The notes beneath the pieces were generated by a model. It searched no databases and was not told the DNA's origin. It worked only from the letters and a program-made list of their open reading frames with translations. A stretch of DNA of 64,000 nt from Nostoc sp. ATCC 43529. Its GTDB lineage: Bacteria > Cyanobacteriota > Cyanobacteriia > Cyanobacteriales > Nostocaceae. Of the stretch, positions 9,436 to 18,277 are shown piece after piece. The stretch is taken from positions 1 to 64,000 of the forward strand of contig LWTK01000046.1 of the NCBI GenBank assembly GCA_003326205.1, written 5' to 3'. The position numbers and the translations under genes are program-made. Position 1 is the stretch's first letter. Each line of letters opens with the position of its first letter.

Positions 9436-10270
9436 TCTCAAGTCCTAATTCTTGCAGAGTCATTGGGCCGACAATCCCATCCACAGCCAATTTCTGAGTT
9501 GCTGCTTGAAATTGCTTGACAGCTTGCTCAGTTTCGGGATCAAATATTCCTGTTACTTGGAGATTTATTTGCGTAATTTTTGCTCTTAGCAATGCTTCTT
9601 GCACCTTAGTGACATCATCACCTTGTAGGGGAGGAGACTGAAGTCGTAGAGTGCGTGGAAACAGAAGTTTAAAACCCTCTACCGGGGAATTTGCTAAACG
9701 CGCTGCCGTTTGTAGCCCGAAGCTACCATCTTCTGCAATGAGATCGTTAGGATTATATTGATTCCACAAGCGTTGAAATGCTCTAATCCCAACTTTACCC
9801 AAATCCCGCCTGGTTGCACCCGGAAGCCTGTAATCATAGTGAGGATAGTCAAAATCTCGCCCCAACCGAATCCAGTTATTGGGCTGAAAAAATCTTTCCC
9901 ACCCATCAGGATCTTCAATATCTAATGCTAACCCACTTTCATGATTACTAGAACCTGGTAAAGCAGCCGCTGTAATGCCAAATAGCTTGCGCTCAAACTG
10001 TTTTCGTAGCAAGTACTGTTGAGCAACTGTGCGATAAACCGAGTTTACAACTAGTTTAGTACCCCGTTGCTTGAGTGCTAATCGGAGTGATTCTTTGGCT
10101 GCTGGTTGCACAAAGGGATTGATTTGATTTCCATTCACATCGATGTTGAGATCGCTGAAGTCAACTAAAACATTGGGTGCGATCGCATTCATTACCGAAA
10201 TGATTTGCAGGCTCAGACCTCTGACTAAACCTGTGTCACCTTTTTCAATTACATCTTTTACTTTCAGCAT
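9428..10270 (-). CDS. M15-type D,D-peptidase-like protein with C-terminal peptidoglycan-binding domain
   Basis: The 280-residue protein has an M15 (VanY/DacB-like) zinc peptidase core with zinc-ligand signature SNHESGLALDIED near residue 107 and a later histidine in DFDYPHYDY near 143. The C-terminal 65 residues (LQGDDVTKVQEALLRA...GIVGPMTLQELG) match PG_binding_1. It should cleave peptide crosslinks or stem peptides in peptidoglycan. Oddly, no signal peptide is visible: the ATG at 10270 leads straight into soluble sequence, so export is unexplained unless the start lies elsewhere. It is first in an operon with the TPR membrane protein and has copy B of the shared promoter. Confidence 0.85.
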   Translation of the reverse strand: MLKVKDVIEKGDTGLVRGLSLQIISVMNAIAPNVLVDFSDLNIDVNGNQINPFVQPAAKESLRLALKQRGTKLVVNSVYRTVAQQYLLRKQFERKLFGITAAALPGSSNHESGLALDIEDPDGWERFFQPNNWIRLGRDFDYPHYDYRLPGATRRDLGKVGIRAFQRLWNQYNPNDLIAEDGSFGLQTAARLANSPVEGFKLLFPRTLRLQSPPLQGDDVTKVQEALLRAKITQINLQVTGIFDPETEQAVKQFQAATQKLAVDGIVGPMTLQELGLEND

Positions 10271-10293
10271 GGTTGATTCTCCAAGACAATTTC

Positions 10294-10338
10294 TTTATAG
10301 AATTTGTCTATTCAACAGTCGATACAGAAAAGTTAAGG
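10294..10338 (-). promoter_or_regulatory. Shared CTTAAC/TATCGAC promoter, copy B (M15 peptidase operon)
   Basis: On the reverse strand CTTAACTTTTCTGTATCGAC (10337 to 10318) is followed after exactly 18 bp by TATAAA (10299-10294), 24 bp before the ATG. It is divergent from copy C in the same intergenic region. Unlike copies A, C, D and F, no nearby AGTTAAG half-site was seen upstream. Confidence 0.75.
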
Positions 10339-10425
10339 ATTTTGCTCGCTGGTGGGTGCCAAAAACAATTCGATCTATGGTTAATCTTAGGAATTACCAC
10401 TTATAAGTGGAAATAATAGTTAGTG

Positions 10426-10501
10426 AAAAGTTAAGTCTGGTTGAGCTTCTAAAACTGCATAACTTTTATATATCGACTTAAATTCAGGTAAATCTTATTG
10501 T
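10426..10501 (+). promoter_or_regulatory. Shared CTTAAC/TATCGAC promoter, copy C (DUF4278 gene)
   Basis: CATAACTTTTATATATCGAC (10458-10477) precedes TATTGT (10496-10501) by 18 bp. An inverted half-site AAAAGTTAAG lies at 10426-10435, 22 bp from its partner. This is the most divergent of the six copies, with CATAAC in place of CTTAAC. Confidence 0.6.
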
Positions 10502-10539
10502 GATAACAGTAAACGCTAGTCAATCACAGAGATTCACTT

Positions 10540-10716
10540 ATGCTATTGTCTTATCGCGGTTTTCATTATCAAGCAAGCACCGCCTTATTACCTGAGCAGC
10601 AAGATTTGACTACTGCAAAGTATCGCGGAGTTAGTTACAACATTGTCAAACATATAACAATTAAAACTCCTAGCAAATCTCAGCTTAAATATCGCGGTTT
10701 TACCTATATTCATTAG
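10540..10716 (+). CDS. DUF4278 small protein
   Basis: A 58-residue protein containing three copies of the YRG motif (LSYRGFHY at the N-terminus, KYRGVSY in the middle, KYRGFTYIH at the end). This is the hallmark of the cyanobacterial DUF4278 family, small basic proteins of unknown function. There is no signal peptide or membrane segment. It lies 24 bp upstream of a small membrane protein and downstream of promoter copy C, divergent from the M15/TPR operon. Confidence 0.8.
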   Translation: MLLSYRGFHYQASTALLPEQQDLTTAKYRGVSYNIVKHITIKTPSKSQLKYRGFTYIH

Positions 10717-10746
10717 CAGTAAATAAAAAAATATAGGTTTTGAATA

Positions 10747-10965
10747 ATGATATATTTACAACTAGCTGTTCAAGCTCAAGTTCATCCCAACAAACAGAAT
10801 GATATTGCGATAAATCTGCTAACAGGATATTTAATTATTTCTCTACCGCTAATTGTACTTTTAGCAATTACTGGCTATCGCAAGTGTCAAGCGCAAATTC
10901 TCCGCCGCCGAATTACCAAGTTAGAAAAGCTGTGGCGTTTAAATATTCCAGAAAAAACTTCCTAA
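10747..10965 (+). CDS. Small single-pass membrane protein
   Basis: 72 residues with one clear transmembrane helix (GYLIISLPLIVLLAITGY, about 27-44) followed by a strongly basic stretch (QILRRRITKLEKLWR), suggesting N-out/C-in topology. I do not recognise the family. The 30-bp gap after the DUF4278 gene suggests one transcript. It converges on the NB-ARC gene, ending 5 bp from that gene's stop. Confidence 0.6.
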   Translation: MIYLQLAVQAQVHPNKQNDIAINLLTGYLIISLPLIVLLAITGYRKCQAQILRRRITKLEKLWRLNIPEKTS

Positions 10966-10969
10966 ACTT

Positions 10970-13900
10970 CTAAACCACAGCACCCAAAGATTGCAGTGTT
11001 AAAATCGTCGCATCGGTTAACCCTTTCACGCCAGTAATATTCATCCCCTCATAAAGCCGTTTCGCCCGCAAAATCTTGATACATTTGCCCGTTTTTACAT
11101 CCCAAATCCTTACAGTTTGGTCTTGAGAACCACTAGCAACTACTTCCCCATCTGGACTAAAAGCTACGGAAGATACTAAATGTGTATGCCCAACGCAGAC
11201 ATGGCGACATTCTCCTGTGTTGATGTTCCAAATTCTCACAGTTTGGTCATGAGATGCACTAGCAAGGGTTTTTCCATCTGGACTAAGTGCAACGGCAAAT
11301 ACCCAGTTTGTATGTCCAGTCAGTGTTTTGAGGCATTTATCAGTTTTCACATTCCATAGTTTCACTGTTTGGTCAGTGCTACAAGTAGCGATGATTTTTC
11401 CATCAGGACTAAAGATGGCTGAATATACGCGGCTGTTGTGTCCTTGTAATGTGCTGATGCAACTACCTGTGCAATAATCCCACAATTTTACCGATTGGTC
11501 AGCACTGGCGGTAGCTAACATTTGCCCGTCTGGACTCCAAGCAATTCCTATGATTTTATCTGTATGTTCGCTCAAGGTTTTGAGACATTGACCTGTACTA
11601 ATATCCCATAGCTTGGCTGTACAATCGGCGCTACCAGTTGCAAGTATTTTATTTTGGGGATGAAAAGCAACGGCATATAGCCAATCTGTATGTCCCAGTA
11701 AAATTTGGAAACATTGACCTATGCTAATATTCCACAGCCTCACTGAAGAATCTGTACTTGCACTTGCTAAGATTTGTCCGTCTGGACTAAAGGCAATTCC
11801 ATAAATAAAGTCTGTATGTCCTTCTAAGCTTTTAATGCAATTGCCAGTTTGCCAATCCCACAGCTTAACTGTTTTGTCATTACTACCACTGGCTAAAATT
11901 CGCCCAACTCCTACGGAGAACGTTGCGCGAACAGGATTAAAAGCTACAGGTAATGCCCAATCTGTATTACCGTACCAAGTCTTTAAGCATTGACCAGTAA
12001 AACAATCCCACAGCCTAACGCTTTGGTCTAAACTGACACATACGAGTGTGTGACCATCTGGGCTAAAGGCGACGGAACAAACTTCATTGGTATGTCCATG
12101 TAGAGTTTTGATGCAAGTATGGGTTTGACAATCCCAAATTTTGACAGTGCGATCGCCACTACCACTGACTAAAATTTTACTATCAGGACTATAAGCAATG
12201 GAATAGACGCTGTTAGTATGTCCGGTGTAGGTTTTCAAACACTCACCTGTATGATAATTCCAAATTTTAATTGTGCGATCGCCACTTGCACTAGCTAGAG
12301 TTTGCTCATCTGCTCCAAACGCCACCGAACGTACCCACCCTGTATGTGCTTGCAAAGTTCTCAAGCATTTACCTTGACGCACATCCCAAAGTTTAATTGT
12401 GTGGTCAGCACCGCTACTTGCTAAGGTTTGCCCATCTGGACTGAAAGCAACGCAACGTACCCAATCTGTATGTTCTGTCAGCGTTTGCAAGCAAGTACCA
12501 TCATGGATATTCCAAAGTTTGATAGTTTTGTCACCACTGGCGCTGGCTAATAACTCACCTTCTGGATGAAATGCTACAGAAAATACTTCATGCTCATGCC
12601 CAGTTAAAGTTTTTATACAAACCCCATCTCGGATATTCCAGAGTTTAACATTCTGGTCAGCACCGCAACTCGCTAATATTTCCCCATCCGGGCTAAACAC
12701 CACAAAGCGTACCCAATTGATGTGACCTTGGCAAATGAGTAATAATTTACCTGTTTTTACTTCCCATACACGGGCATGACAATCGGTGTCGCAGGTAGCT
12801 AAAAGTTGACCATCTGGACTAAAAGCGGCCGATAAAATATTACCTAAAGTTTCCGTAAAAACACAGTGCGATAAATCTGAGTGAGCAAAGTTAACATCGT
12901 GCAAGTTTACGCCCTGAAGATAAGCTTGCCATACAGTTAAACCCGAAAAATTATAGCCACTGAGGTCAATTTGTGCTTGATGTAGCAAATTGAGAGCATT
13001 TCCGCCAGCATAGCCCGTTACTTGGGGCGATTTTCCTCGCAGGGTGGAAAGGATATGAGGCAGACAATTAGCTATGTTTTCTAAGCTACCAAGTTCTGAA
13101 ATTAGTCTATCGATAATCGGTTGAAGGATCAGACTAATTTGCGTCTCCCGCAAATAATCTTTAGCTTGCGCCTTAATCAGTGCATGACTCGTAAATATTT
13201 TAGATTTTGGATTTTGGATTTTGGATTCTTTTTCTGTGTCCCATTCCCTAATTTCCTCACAAACTTGCTCAATTAACTGATTACAGACATACTCCATCAC
13301 TACAGGTTGCTGAGTAAAGCCACCAGCACTTTTTTCAATTACAGAACGCCTTTGTAGTGAACTCAACGACTCTAACAATTCACGGGGTGGGATATGAGCC
13401 ACAAAATCTGCTTGTAACTGGGCTAAAGAAATAGGTTCGCGGTTGATGGCTAACCAGTACATAATCTCTCGTTCCAAGGTTGTGAGGCGATGGAACTGCT
13501 GATCGAGTAGATCGCGAATATCGTCAAAGATGAATGTACCTTGCTGGGAAATTTCGAGGAATTGGGAAATATTACCGTCAAAAAAGTCTCGGATGGAAGA
13601 GGCTACAATCTTGAGAGCCAAAGGATTACCGCCATAGCGTGAAATTAAAACTTGCCATTGGTCTTCGGTAGCAGTGAATTTACCTTTAACGTTAAATAAT
13701 TCGCGCCCTTCTGTTTCTAATAAACCTGTAAGTTGCAGAGAACGCACTGGCAAACTCTCTCCTTCATACTTAGCGAGTCCTTGGGGTTTTTCCCGCGAAG
13801 TGAGAATTAAACAACTTTGGTGAGAAGTTTCTGCCACACATTGCAGAAGTTGGCTGTAACCTTCACATCCAGGACGATAACGACCAGTGCGATCGCCTGC

Positions 13901-14671
13901 TTGTAAAATTGACTCAGCATTATCCAGAATTATGAGACAGCGTGACGAACGTAAATATTTGAGTAACAGCGAAATTCTATGCTGTAACTCACTTGGTAAA
14001 TTTGTTTGTTGCTGTTCAGAAAAAAATTGAATCAATTGAGCCAAAATATCTTCCACAGGTGGCGCGTTGCGGAGACTACGCCAAATTATGTACTGAGGGG
14101 ACTGGGAAGATAAGGGAGATGAAATTCTTTCTTGTCCCCCATCTCCCTTCTCATCTCTGCTAGCAATAATTTCTTGCGCCAGCTTAACGGATAGTGTCGT
14201 TTTACCAATCCCACCCATTCCCAGCAGCGTCACCAAGCGACAATTTTCCTGCGTCACCCATCGCTTAACAGTTTCCAGTTCTTCACTCCGACCGTAAAAA
14301 ATCGATACATCAGGTGCTTCACCCCAATCTTGGGAAGGATGAAGTGTCAAGGATGAAGTATGAAAATTATTCATTTCATCCTTCATCCTTTTGCCTTCAT
14401 CCTTTCTCTCAACCACCTCTTGCCAATTCAACCCCAGCACTTGACAATAGGCTTTAAACGCCTCAGCATTAATCGCTTGTTTTCCTGCCAAGAAACGTTT
14501 CCAAGTTCCTTCTGATATACCTACAGCGAGAACGCCTTTTTCTTTCCAAGAGACACCTAAAACTTCACTGGCTAATTCTATCCATCTAAAATCATCAACG
14601 GACCAACTCTTTTCACTTCTAGCTTGTTTAATTCTTGCGAGTCCCTGTTGAGAAGCTTTGAGAGTAGCCAC
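10970..14671 (-). CDS. NB-ARC STAND protein with 14 WD40 repeats
   Basis: 1233 residues. The N-terminal 90 residues (SWSVDDFRWIELASEVLG...GISEGTWKRFLAGK) look like the helix-turn-helix-like head often found in cyanobacterial STAND proteins. An NB-ARC ATPase follows, with P-loop GMGGIGKTTLSVKLAQ near residue 150, Walker B CLIILDNAES near 245 and the later GGNPLALKI motif near 350. A winged-helix region and a short pentapeptide-like linker (LSGYNFSGLTVWQAYLQGVNL) lead into 14 WD40 blades. These proteins act as sensors and oligomerising switches, but the effector here is not evident. The start is GTG; an in-frame stop lies shortly upstream. Several repeat tracts are inserted in frame (13198, 14096, 14334, 11901). 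Confidence 0.88.
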   Translation of the reverse strand: MATLKASQQGLARIKQARSEKSWSVDDFRWIELASEVLGVSWKEKGVLAVGISEGTWKRFLAGKQAINAEAFKAYCQVLGLNWQEVVERKDEGKRMKDEMNNFHTSSLTLHPSQDWGEAPDVSIFYGRSEELETVKRWVTQENCRLVTLLGMGGIGKTTLSVKLAQEIIASRDEKGDGGQERISSPLSSQSPQYIIWRSLRNAPPVEDILAQLIQFFSEQQQTNLPSELQHRISLLLKYLRSSRCLIILDNAESILQAGDRTGRYRPGCEGYSQLLQCVAETSHQSCLILTSREKPQGLAKYEGESLPVRSLQLTGLLETEGRELFNVKGKFTATEDQWQVLISRYGGNPLALKIVASSIRDFFDGNISQFLEISQQGTFIFDDIRDLLDQQFHRLTTLEREIMYWLAINREPISLAQLQADFVAHIPPRELLESLSSLQRRSVIEKSAGGFTQQPVVMEYVCNQLIEQVCEEIREWDTEKESKIQNPKSKIFTSHALIKAQAKDYLRETQISLILQPIIDRLISELGSLENIANCLPHILSTLRGKSPQVTGYAGGNALNLLHQAQIDLSGYNFSGLTVWQAYLQGVNLHDVNFAHSDLSHCVFTETLGNILSAAFSPDGQLLATCDTDCHARVWEVKTGKLLLICQGHINWVRFVVFSPDGEILASCGADQNVKLWNIRDGVCIKTLTGHEHEVFSVAFHPEGELLASASGDKTIKLWNIHDGTCLQTLTEHTDWVRCVAFSPDGQTLASSGADHTIKLWDVRQGKCLRTLQAHTGWVRSVAFGADEQTLASASGDRTIKIWNYHTGECLKTYTGHTNSVYSIAYSPDSKILVSGSGDRTVKIWDCQTHTCIKTLHGHTNEVCSVAFSPDGHTLVCVSLDQSVRLWDCFTGQCLKTWYGNTDWALPVAFNPVRATFSVGVGRILASGSNDKTVKLWDWQTGNCIKSLEGHTDFIYGIAFSPDGQILASASTDSSVRLWNISIGQCFQILLGHTDWLYAVAFHPQNKILATGSADCTAKLWDISTGQCLKTLSEHTDKIIGIAWSPDGQMLATASADQSVKLWDYCTGSCISTLQGHNSRVYSAIFSPDGKIIATCSTDQTVKLWNVKTDKCLKTLTGHTNWVFAVALSPDGKTLASASHDQTVRIWNINTGECRHVCVGHTHLVSSVAFSPDGEVVASGSQDQTVRIWDVKTGKCIKILRAKRLYEGMNITGVKGLTDATILTLQSLGAVV
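11901..11932 (-). repeat. Dispersed repeat inserted in a WD40 blade
   Basis: On the coding strand the tract reads GTTCGCGCAACGTTCTCCGT followed by AGGAGTTGGGCG. It adds about ten residues (VRATFSVGVG, near residue 914) inside blade 8 between the first and second strand, where other blades read SPDGQ. The frame is kept. Confidence 0.7.
14334..14406 (-). repeat. Heptamer-like tandem repeat (GGATGAA) inside the NB-ARC gene
   Basis: GGATGAA units and their complement TTCATCC recur across this tract. It encodes a low-complexity linker rich in K, D, E and M (about residues 89-112) between the helical head and the NB-ARC domain. Similar STRR-type tracts in the same gene lie at 14096-14165 and 13198-13230 (AATCCAAAATCCAAAATC on the coding strand). 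Confidence 0.7.
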
Positions 14672-14928
14672 AATTTTTGAGTATGTCCTGGTATATCTGA
14701 ATCATTTATAGATATATTTGCAGAAACGCAATGTTGATTGCAATACCATAAAATTATGCGATCGCCAAGATCAGTTATGGCGATCGCAATCAACCCAAAA
14801 CTGATCTTGGAAAGTTCGGACTATATGACGAATATTTAATAAATGTATAGAAATTGCACAATATCATTTCTCTACAGATATAGAAAATTGAGAGTGAAAT
14901 TAAACTATTTACGCATGAAAGAAATATC
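14672..14928. other. Intergenic between NB-ARC gene and GST
   Basis: 257 bp holding two closely spaced HIP1 palindromes (around 14759 and 14780) with GATCTTGG/AACTGATCTTGG around them. No gene was seen. It contains the upstream regions of both flanking genes. Confidence 0.4.
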
Positions 14929-15525
14929 ATGATCGAGCTGTATCATTTTGAACTTTCCGGAAATTGCCACAAAGTGCGATTGATGCTGTCGCTACTAGGT
15001 GTTGAGTACGAACAGATATTGCTTGATTTTGCAACCAAAGAACACAAATCTCCAAAATACATGAAACTCAATCCTTTTGGTCAACTTCCTATACTTGTGG
15101 ATGGGGATATTGTGGTGCGAGATTCCCATGCAATTTTGATTTATTTGGCGCAGCGTTATGGGAATGAAAATTGGTTGCCAACTGATGCCCAGTCCATGAG
15201 CAAAGTTATGCAATGGTTGTTCACCGCAGCTAACTACATTCGTCAGGGGCCAGAATTTGCTAGGCTTTATCATCTGTTTCAAATTCCTCTAGATGTGGAA
15301 CTAGCCACAGAAAAAGCTGCTGAAGTTCTGAAAGTATTCGACGAACATTTAAGCGATCGCCAATGGCTAGAACTCAACCGTCCAACAATTGCAGATGTCG
15401 CCTGTTTCCCCTACATTGCGCTAGCTCCAGATGGCAAAATATCTCTCGACACCTATCCAAATGTGCTTGCGTGGATTGAGCGGATAAAACAACTACCCGG
15501 CTACGTTGGAATGCCAGGACTTTAA
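14929..15525 (+). CDS. Glutathione S-transferase
   Basis: A 198-residue cytosolic GST. The thioredoxin-like N-domain starts MIELYHFELSGNCHKVRLML with a serine in the catalytic position. The glutathione-binding cis-proline is in GQLPILVDGD (about 52-61) and the gamma-glutamyl contact in DSHAILIYLAQRY. The helical C-domain includes the N-capping motif PTIADVACFPYIAL. It conjugates glutathione to electrophiles or reduces peroxides. The gene stands alone: a hairpin follows it and the flavin-protein cassette begins 276 bp later. Confidence 0.93.
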   Translation: MIELYHFELSGNCHKVRLMLSLLGVEYEQILLDFATKEHKSPKYMKLNPFGQLPILVDGDIVVRDSHAILIYLAQRYGNENWLPTDAQSMSKVMQWLFTAANYIRQGPEFARLYHLFQIPLDVELATEKAAEVLKVFDEHLSDRQWLELNRPTIADVACFPYIALAPDGKISLDTYPNVLAWIERIKQLPGYVGMPGL

Positions 15526-15550
15526 AATTATTTTCAACTTAAGTGAAAAT

Positions 15551-15593
15551 AAAAGTAAAAAGAAAAATAAAGCCGATATTTCTTTTTACTTTT
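15551..15593 (+). terminator. A/T-rich hairpin after GST
   Basis: AAAAGTAAAAAGAAA (15551-15565) pairs perfectly with TTTCTTTTTACTTTT (15579-15593) over 15 bp with a 13-nt loop. The stem is nearly all A-T so it is weak, but its place 26 bp after the GST stop suits a terminator. Confidence 0.5.
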
Positions 15594-15709
15594 TCATATA
15601 TTGTCCTTAAATTAGCTAAATCTATTTATTGTCAATTATAAATCACGAATTAATGCCAATTATTTAGAATCCAAAATTTAAACTATATGTGATTTTATTA
15701 ATTACAATT

Positions 15710-15775
15710 TATGCTAGCGCAGCGGGGCGTACCACTTCGTGGAAGCAAGCTAAGCTATAGTGTAGAGAAGCCTAT
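15710..15775. repeat. Dispersed repeat element
   Basis: GCTAGCGCAGCGGGGCGTAC then CTTCGTGGAAGCAAGCTAAG belongs to the same class as the elements at 17305 and 25737, which also sit next to ATTACGAATT units. It fills part of the gap before the flavin-protein gene. Confidence 0.55.
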
Positions 15776-15801
15776 TAAAAATTACGAATTGGTGTAATAT
15801 A

Positions 15802-16698
15802 ATGTCTTTTCATGATGGAGAAATTACAGTTCAAACTCAAGCAGGAGTGCGAGAAGAAGCCCAACGTTTGGTTAATGCCATCAGCACTACCATCAAACCA
15901 TCTGCTGAAGAATTTCTCCGCACACAACAGTTAGCAGTTGCTAGCACAGTAGATACAAACAGTAGAGTCTGGGCATCTTTATTAACAGGGAAACCTGGTT
16001 TTGTGCAAGTCTTGAATAGACAAACAGTACAAGTTAATGCGACTCTGATAAAATCTGACCCACTATACCCAAACCTTGACAGCAACAGTGATATTGGTCT
16101 ATTAGTAATTGATTTGGAAAACCGTAGGCGTTTGCGTTTAAATGGTAAAGCAGAGGTTAATCAAGAATATATAAAATTACAGATTGAGCAAGCATTTTTT
16201 AACTGTCCTAAATATATCCAGGTACGTCACCTAGAAAAAGCTGTGACTGATTCATTAGCAAAATCTGAAGCTTTTATCAAAGATGCCTTGAGTGAGAAAA
16301 ATCAACTTTGGATAACCCAATCCGACACTTTTTTTATCGCTAGCTACCATCCAGAAAAAGGGGCTGATGCTTCTCACCGGGGAGGCTTTCCGGGATTTGT
16401 GCGAGTTTTGAACAGTCACAAATTAGTCTTTCCTGATTATTCTGGTAATAATATGTTTCAGACCTTCGGTAACTTAATTGTGAATGCAGGTGCAGGTTTA
16501 TTATTCATTGATTTTGCACAAGGTCACACATTGCAATTGTCTGGAAAAGCCAAGGTAATTTGGGATGTCGAAAGATTAAATGAGTTTGTTGGGGCGCAAC
16601 GTCTAGTCGAGTTTGATATTGAGCAGGTGTTGGAAAGTAAGAAAGCTACCTCTCTATGTTGGCGGTTTGGCGAATATTCTCCTGTAAATCCAAGATAA
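15802..16698 (+). CDS. Pyridoxamine 5'-phosphate oxidase-like flavin-binding protein
   Basis: 298 residues with the split-barrel PPOX fold duplicated. The first barrel covers about 35-125 (QLAVASTVDTNSRVWASLL, GLLVIDLENRRRLRLNGKAEV) and the second about 170-260 (FFIASYHPEKGADASHRGG, GLLFIDFAQGHTLQLSGKAKV). Such proteins bind FMN or F420 and act as oxidoreductases or flavin carriers. It is the first gene of a same-strand series with a coiled-coil protein, a ParA-like ATPase and an AAA protein. The substrate is unknown. Confidence 0.82.
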   Translation: MSFHDGEITVQTQAGVREEAQRLVNAISTTIKPSAEEFLRTQQLAVASTVDTNSRVWASLLTGKPGFVQVLNRQTVQVNATLIKSDPLYPNLDSNSDIGLLVIDLENRRRLRLNGKAEVNQEYIKLQIEQAFFNCPKYIQVRHLEKAVTDSLAKSEAFIKDALSEKNQLWITQSDTFFIASYHPEKGADASHRGGFPGFVRVLNSHKLVFPDYSGNNMFQTFGNLIVNAGAGLLFIDFAQGHTLQLSGKAKVIWDVERLNEFVGAQRLVEFDIEQVLESKKATSLCWRFGEYSPVNPR

Positions 16699-16905
16699 AA
16701 ATTCGAGATATACTAACTACTACTTCGCTACAAAACTTCATACTTTAACTGCTGCATTATTTGCCAAACCACAAATTATCTTTTTTGTCAAGGTCAGTTT
16801 TTTAAGGGCTGCTGCGCTACAAAACTGATCTTTTATTATGTGGAGCGATCGCGTAATTCTAGAAAGATAAAGATCCGCACACTGCCAACACAGGCGTTAA
16901 TAACT

Positions 16906-17304
16906 ATGCCGCAAAATCCTCTTGATATCGGTATCGAAGCAGTCCCCAGAAAAATTATTAGCTTCACTGCGTTCAAGAATGCAGCGAATAACAATATTCT
17001 CATGCCTTTGAGGAAGGATAAGGTAAAACACAAGGCTAAGTATGACTTGCAAGATACTCAAGAGAGTTTAAAAGCGGAAGTTGCGGCTTTGCAACAGGAA
17101 TTAATAATTGTCAAGCAGCAGAAAGCCGAATTAGAAAATGTATTAAAACAGCAGGAAGAGGCAAGAAAAATCCAAGTTCAAGAGATGCAAATAGAGATTG
17201 ATTTAAATAAACTTGCACATCAAATAGCAGAAATTACTCAAACTGATTACTTTCAACAATTACAAATAGAAGTTGAATTCCTTCGCCATACCAAAATACC
17301 TTAA
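16906..17304 (+). CDS. Coiled-coil protein of the flavin/ParA cassette
   Basis: About 132 residues from the ATG at 16906. A GTG 66 bp earlier (16840) is in frame but overlaps a HIP1 site and reads a poor N-terminus. The first 40 residues (MPQNPLDIGIEAVPRKIISF) look globular. From about residue 45 on there is a long, charged, heptad-like helix (LKAEVAALQQELIIVKQQKA, LENVLKQQEEARKIQVQEM) typical of a coiled coil. It probably mediates oligomerisation or tethers its neighbours. I do not recognise a named family. It is bracketed by the PPOX and ParA genes. Confidence 0.6.
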   Translation: MPQNPLDIGIEAVPRKIISFTAFKNAANNNILMPLRKDKVKHKAKYDLQDTQESLKAEVAALQQELIIVKQQKAELENVLKQQEEARKIQVQEMQIEIDLNKLAHQIAEITQTDYFQQLQIEVEFLRHTKIP

Positions 17305-17452
17305 TTACGAATTACGTTAGCGCAGCGTTAGCGACGAAGGAGCGTCACTTGTACTGCTTGCCCTGAGCCTTGCCGTTGGTGCAGCCTCTCGTAGAGAAGG
17401 GAGCTTAGCCGAAGGGCACAGCCGAAGTATTACGAATTACGAATTAATTATG
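17305..17452. repeat. Composite dispersed repeat bounded by GAATTAC units
   Basis: The 150-bp gap before the ParA gene is almost wholly repeat. It has AATTACGAATTACG at the left, then GTTAGCGCAGCGTTAGCGAC and CTCTCGTAGAGAAG segments, and ATTACGAATTACGAATTA at the right. The same arrangement, in reverse, occurs at 25737-25822. Confidence 0.65.
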
Positions 17453-17454
17453 CT

Positions 17455-18204
17455 ATGTCTAAAATTATTGCGATTCACTCATTCCGGGGTGGAACTGGTA
17501 AATCTAACTTAACAGCAAATTTAGCAGTCACAATGGCACTGCAAGACAAGCGAGTTGCAATTGTAGATACTGACCTGCAATCTCCTGGTATTCATGCTCT
17601 ATTTGGTATTGATGAAACAATTGCATGTAAAACATTAAATGACTATTTATGGAATCGTAGTTCCATTGCTGATACCGCCTATGATGTTACTTCTTTTATA
17701 GCAATTTCTAAAGGTAAGATTTTCCTTATCCCTTCTAGCATAAATGCTGATGAAATTGCCAAAATTATCAGCGAAGGATATAACGTAAGTTTACTTAATA
17801 GTGGATTTCAAAGATTAATTCAAGAGTTAGAGTTAGACTACTTATTTATTGATACCCACCCTGGATTAAGCCGAGAAACTTTATTATCTATAGCTATTTC
17901 TGACTTGTTAATTGTGATTCTTCGTCCAGATCGCCAAGACTTTCAAGGCACAGCAGTTACTATTAATATCTCTCGTCAATTGCAAGCTAGTAATATGATG
18001 ATGATAGTTAATAAAACTCCAAACCGTATGGACTATTTTTCGCTACAGCAAAAAATAGAGAAAACTTATAATGTTCCAGTCGCAGGTATATTTCCGCTTT
18101 CAGAAGACATGGCACAACTCGGCAGTAGTGGATTATTCTGTTTGCAATATCCTGACCATTCTTTTACTCAAATCTTGCAACATTTAGCAGAGAAAATAAG
18201 TTAA
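17455..18204 (+). CDS. ParA/MinD-like ATPase
   Basis: 249 residues. The N-terminal nucleotide loop HSFRGGTGKSNLTANLAV is a deviant Walker A in which arginine replaces the usual signature lysine (RGGTGKS). Switch I is in DTDLQSPGIHALFG and Walker B in YLFIDTHPGLS. MinD/ParA proteins dimerise on ATP and position cargo on membranes or DNA. Neither a MinE/MinC nor a parS/ParB partner is adjacent; the neighbours are a coiled-coil protein and an AAA ATPase, suggesting a dedicated localisation or signalling function. Whether the Arg change alters dimer hydrolysis is unknown. Confidence 0.85.
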   Translation: MSKIIAIHSFRGGTGKSNLTANLAVTMALQDKRVAIVDTDLQSPGIHALFGIDETIACKTLNDYLWNRSSIADTAYDVTSFIAISKGKIFLIPSSINADEIAKIISEGYNVSLLNSGFQRLIQELELDYLFIDTHPGLSRETLLSIAISDLLIVILRPDRQDFQGTAVTINISRQLQASNMMMIVNKTPNRMDYFSLQQKIEKTYNVPVAGIFPLSEDMAQLGSSGLFCLQYPDHSFTQILQHLAEKIS

Positions 18205-18277
18205 AAATTTAAAACTTAACACTTAACACTAAAATTATAAAAATATTTAGATAACCCCATAAAGTAACCGTAAGACA

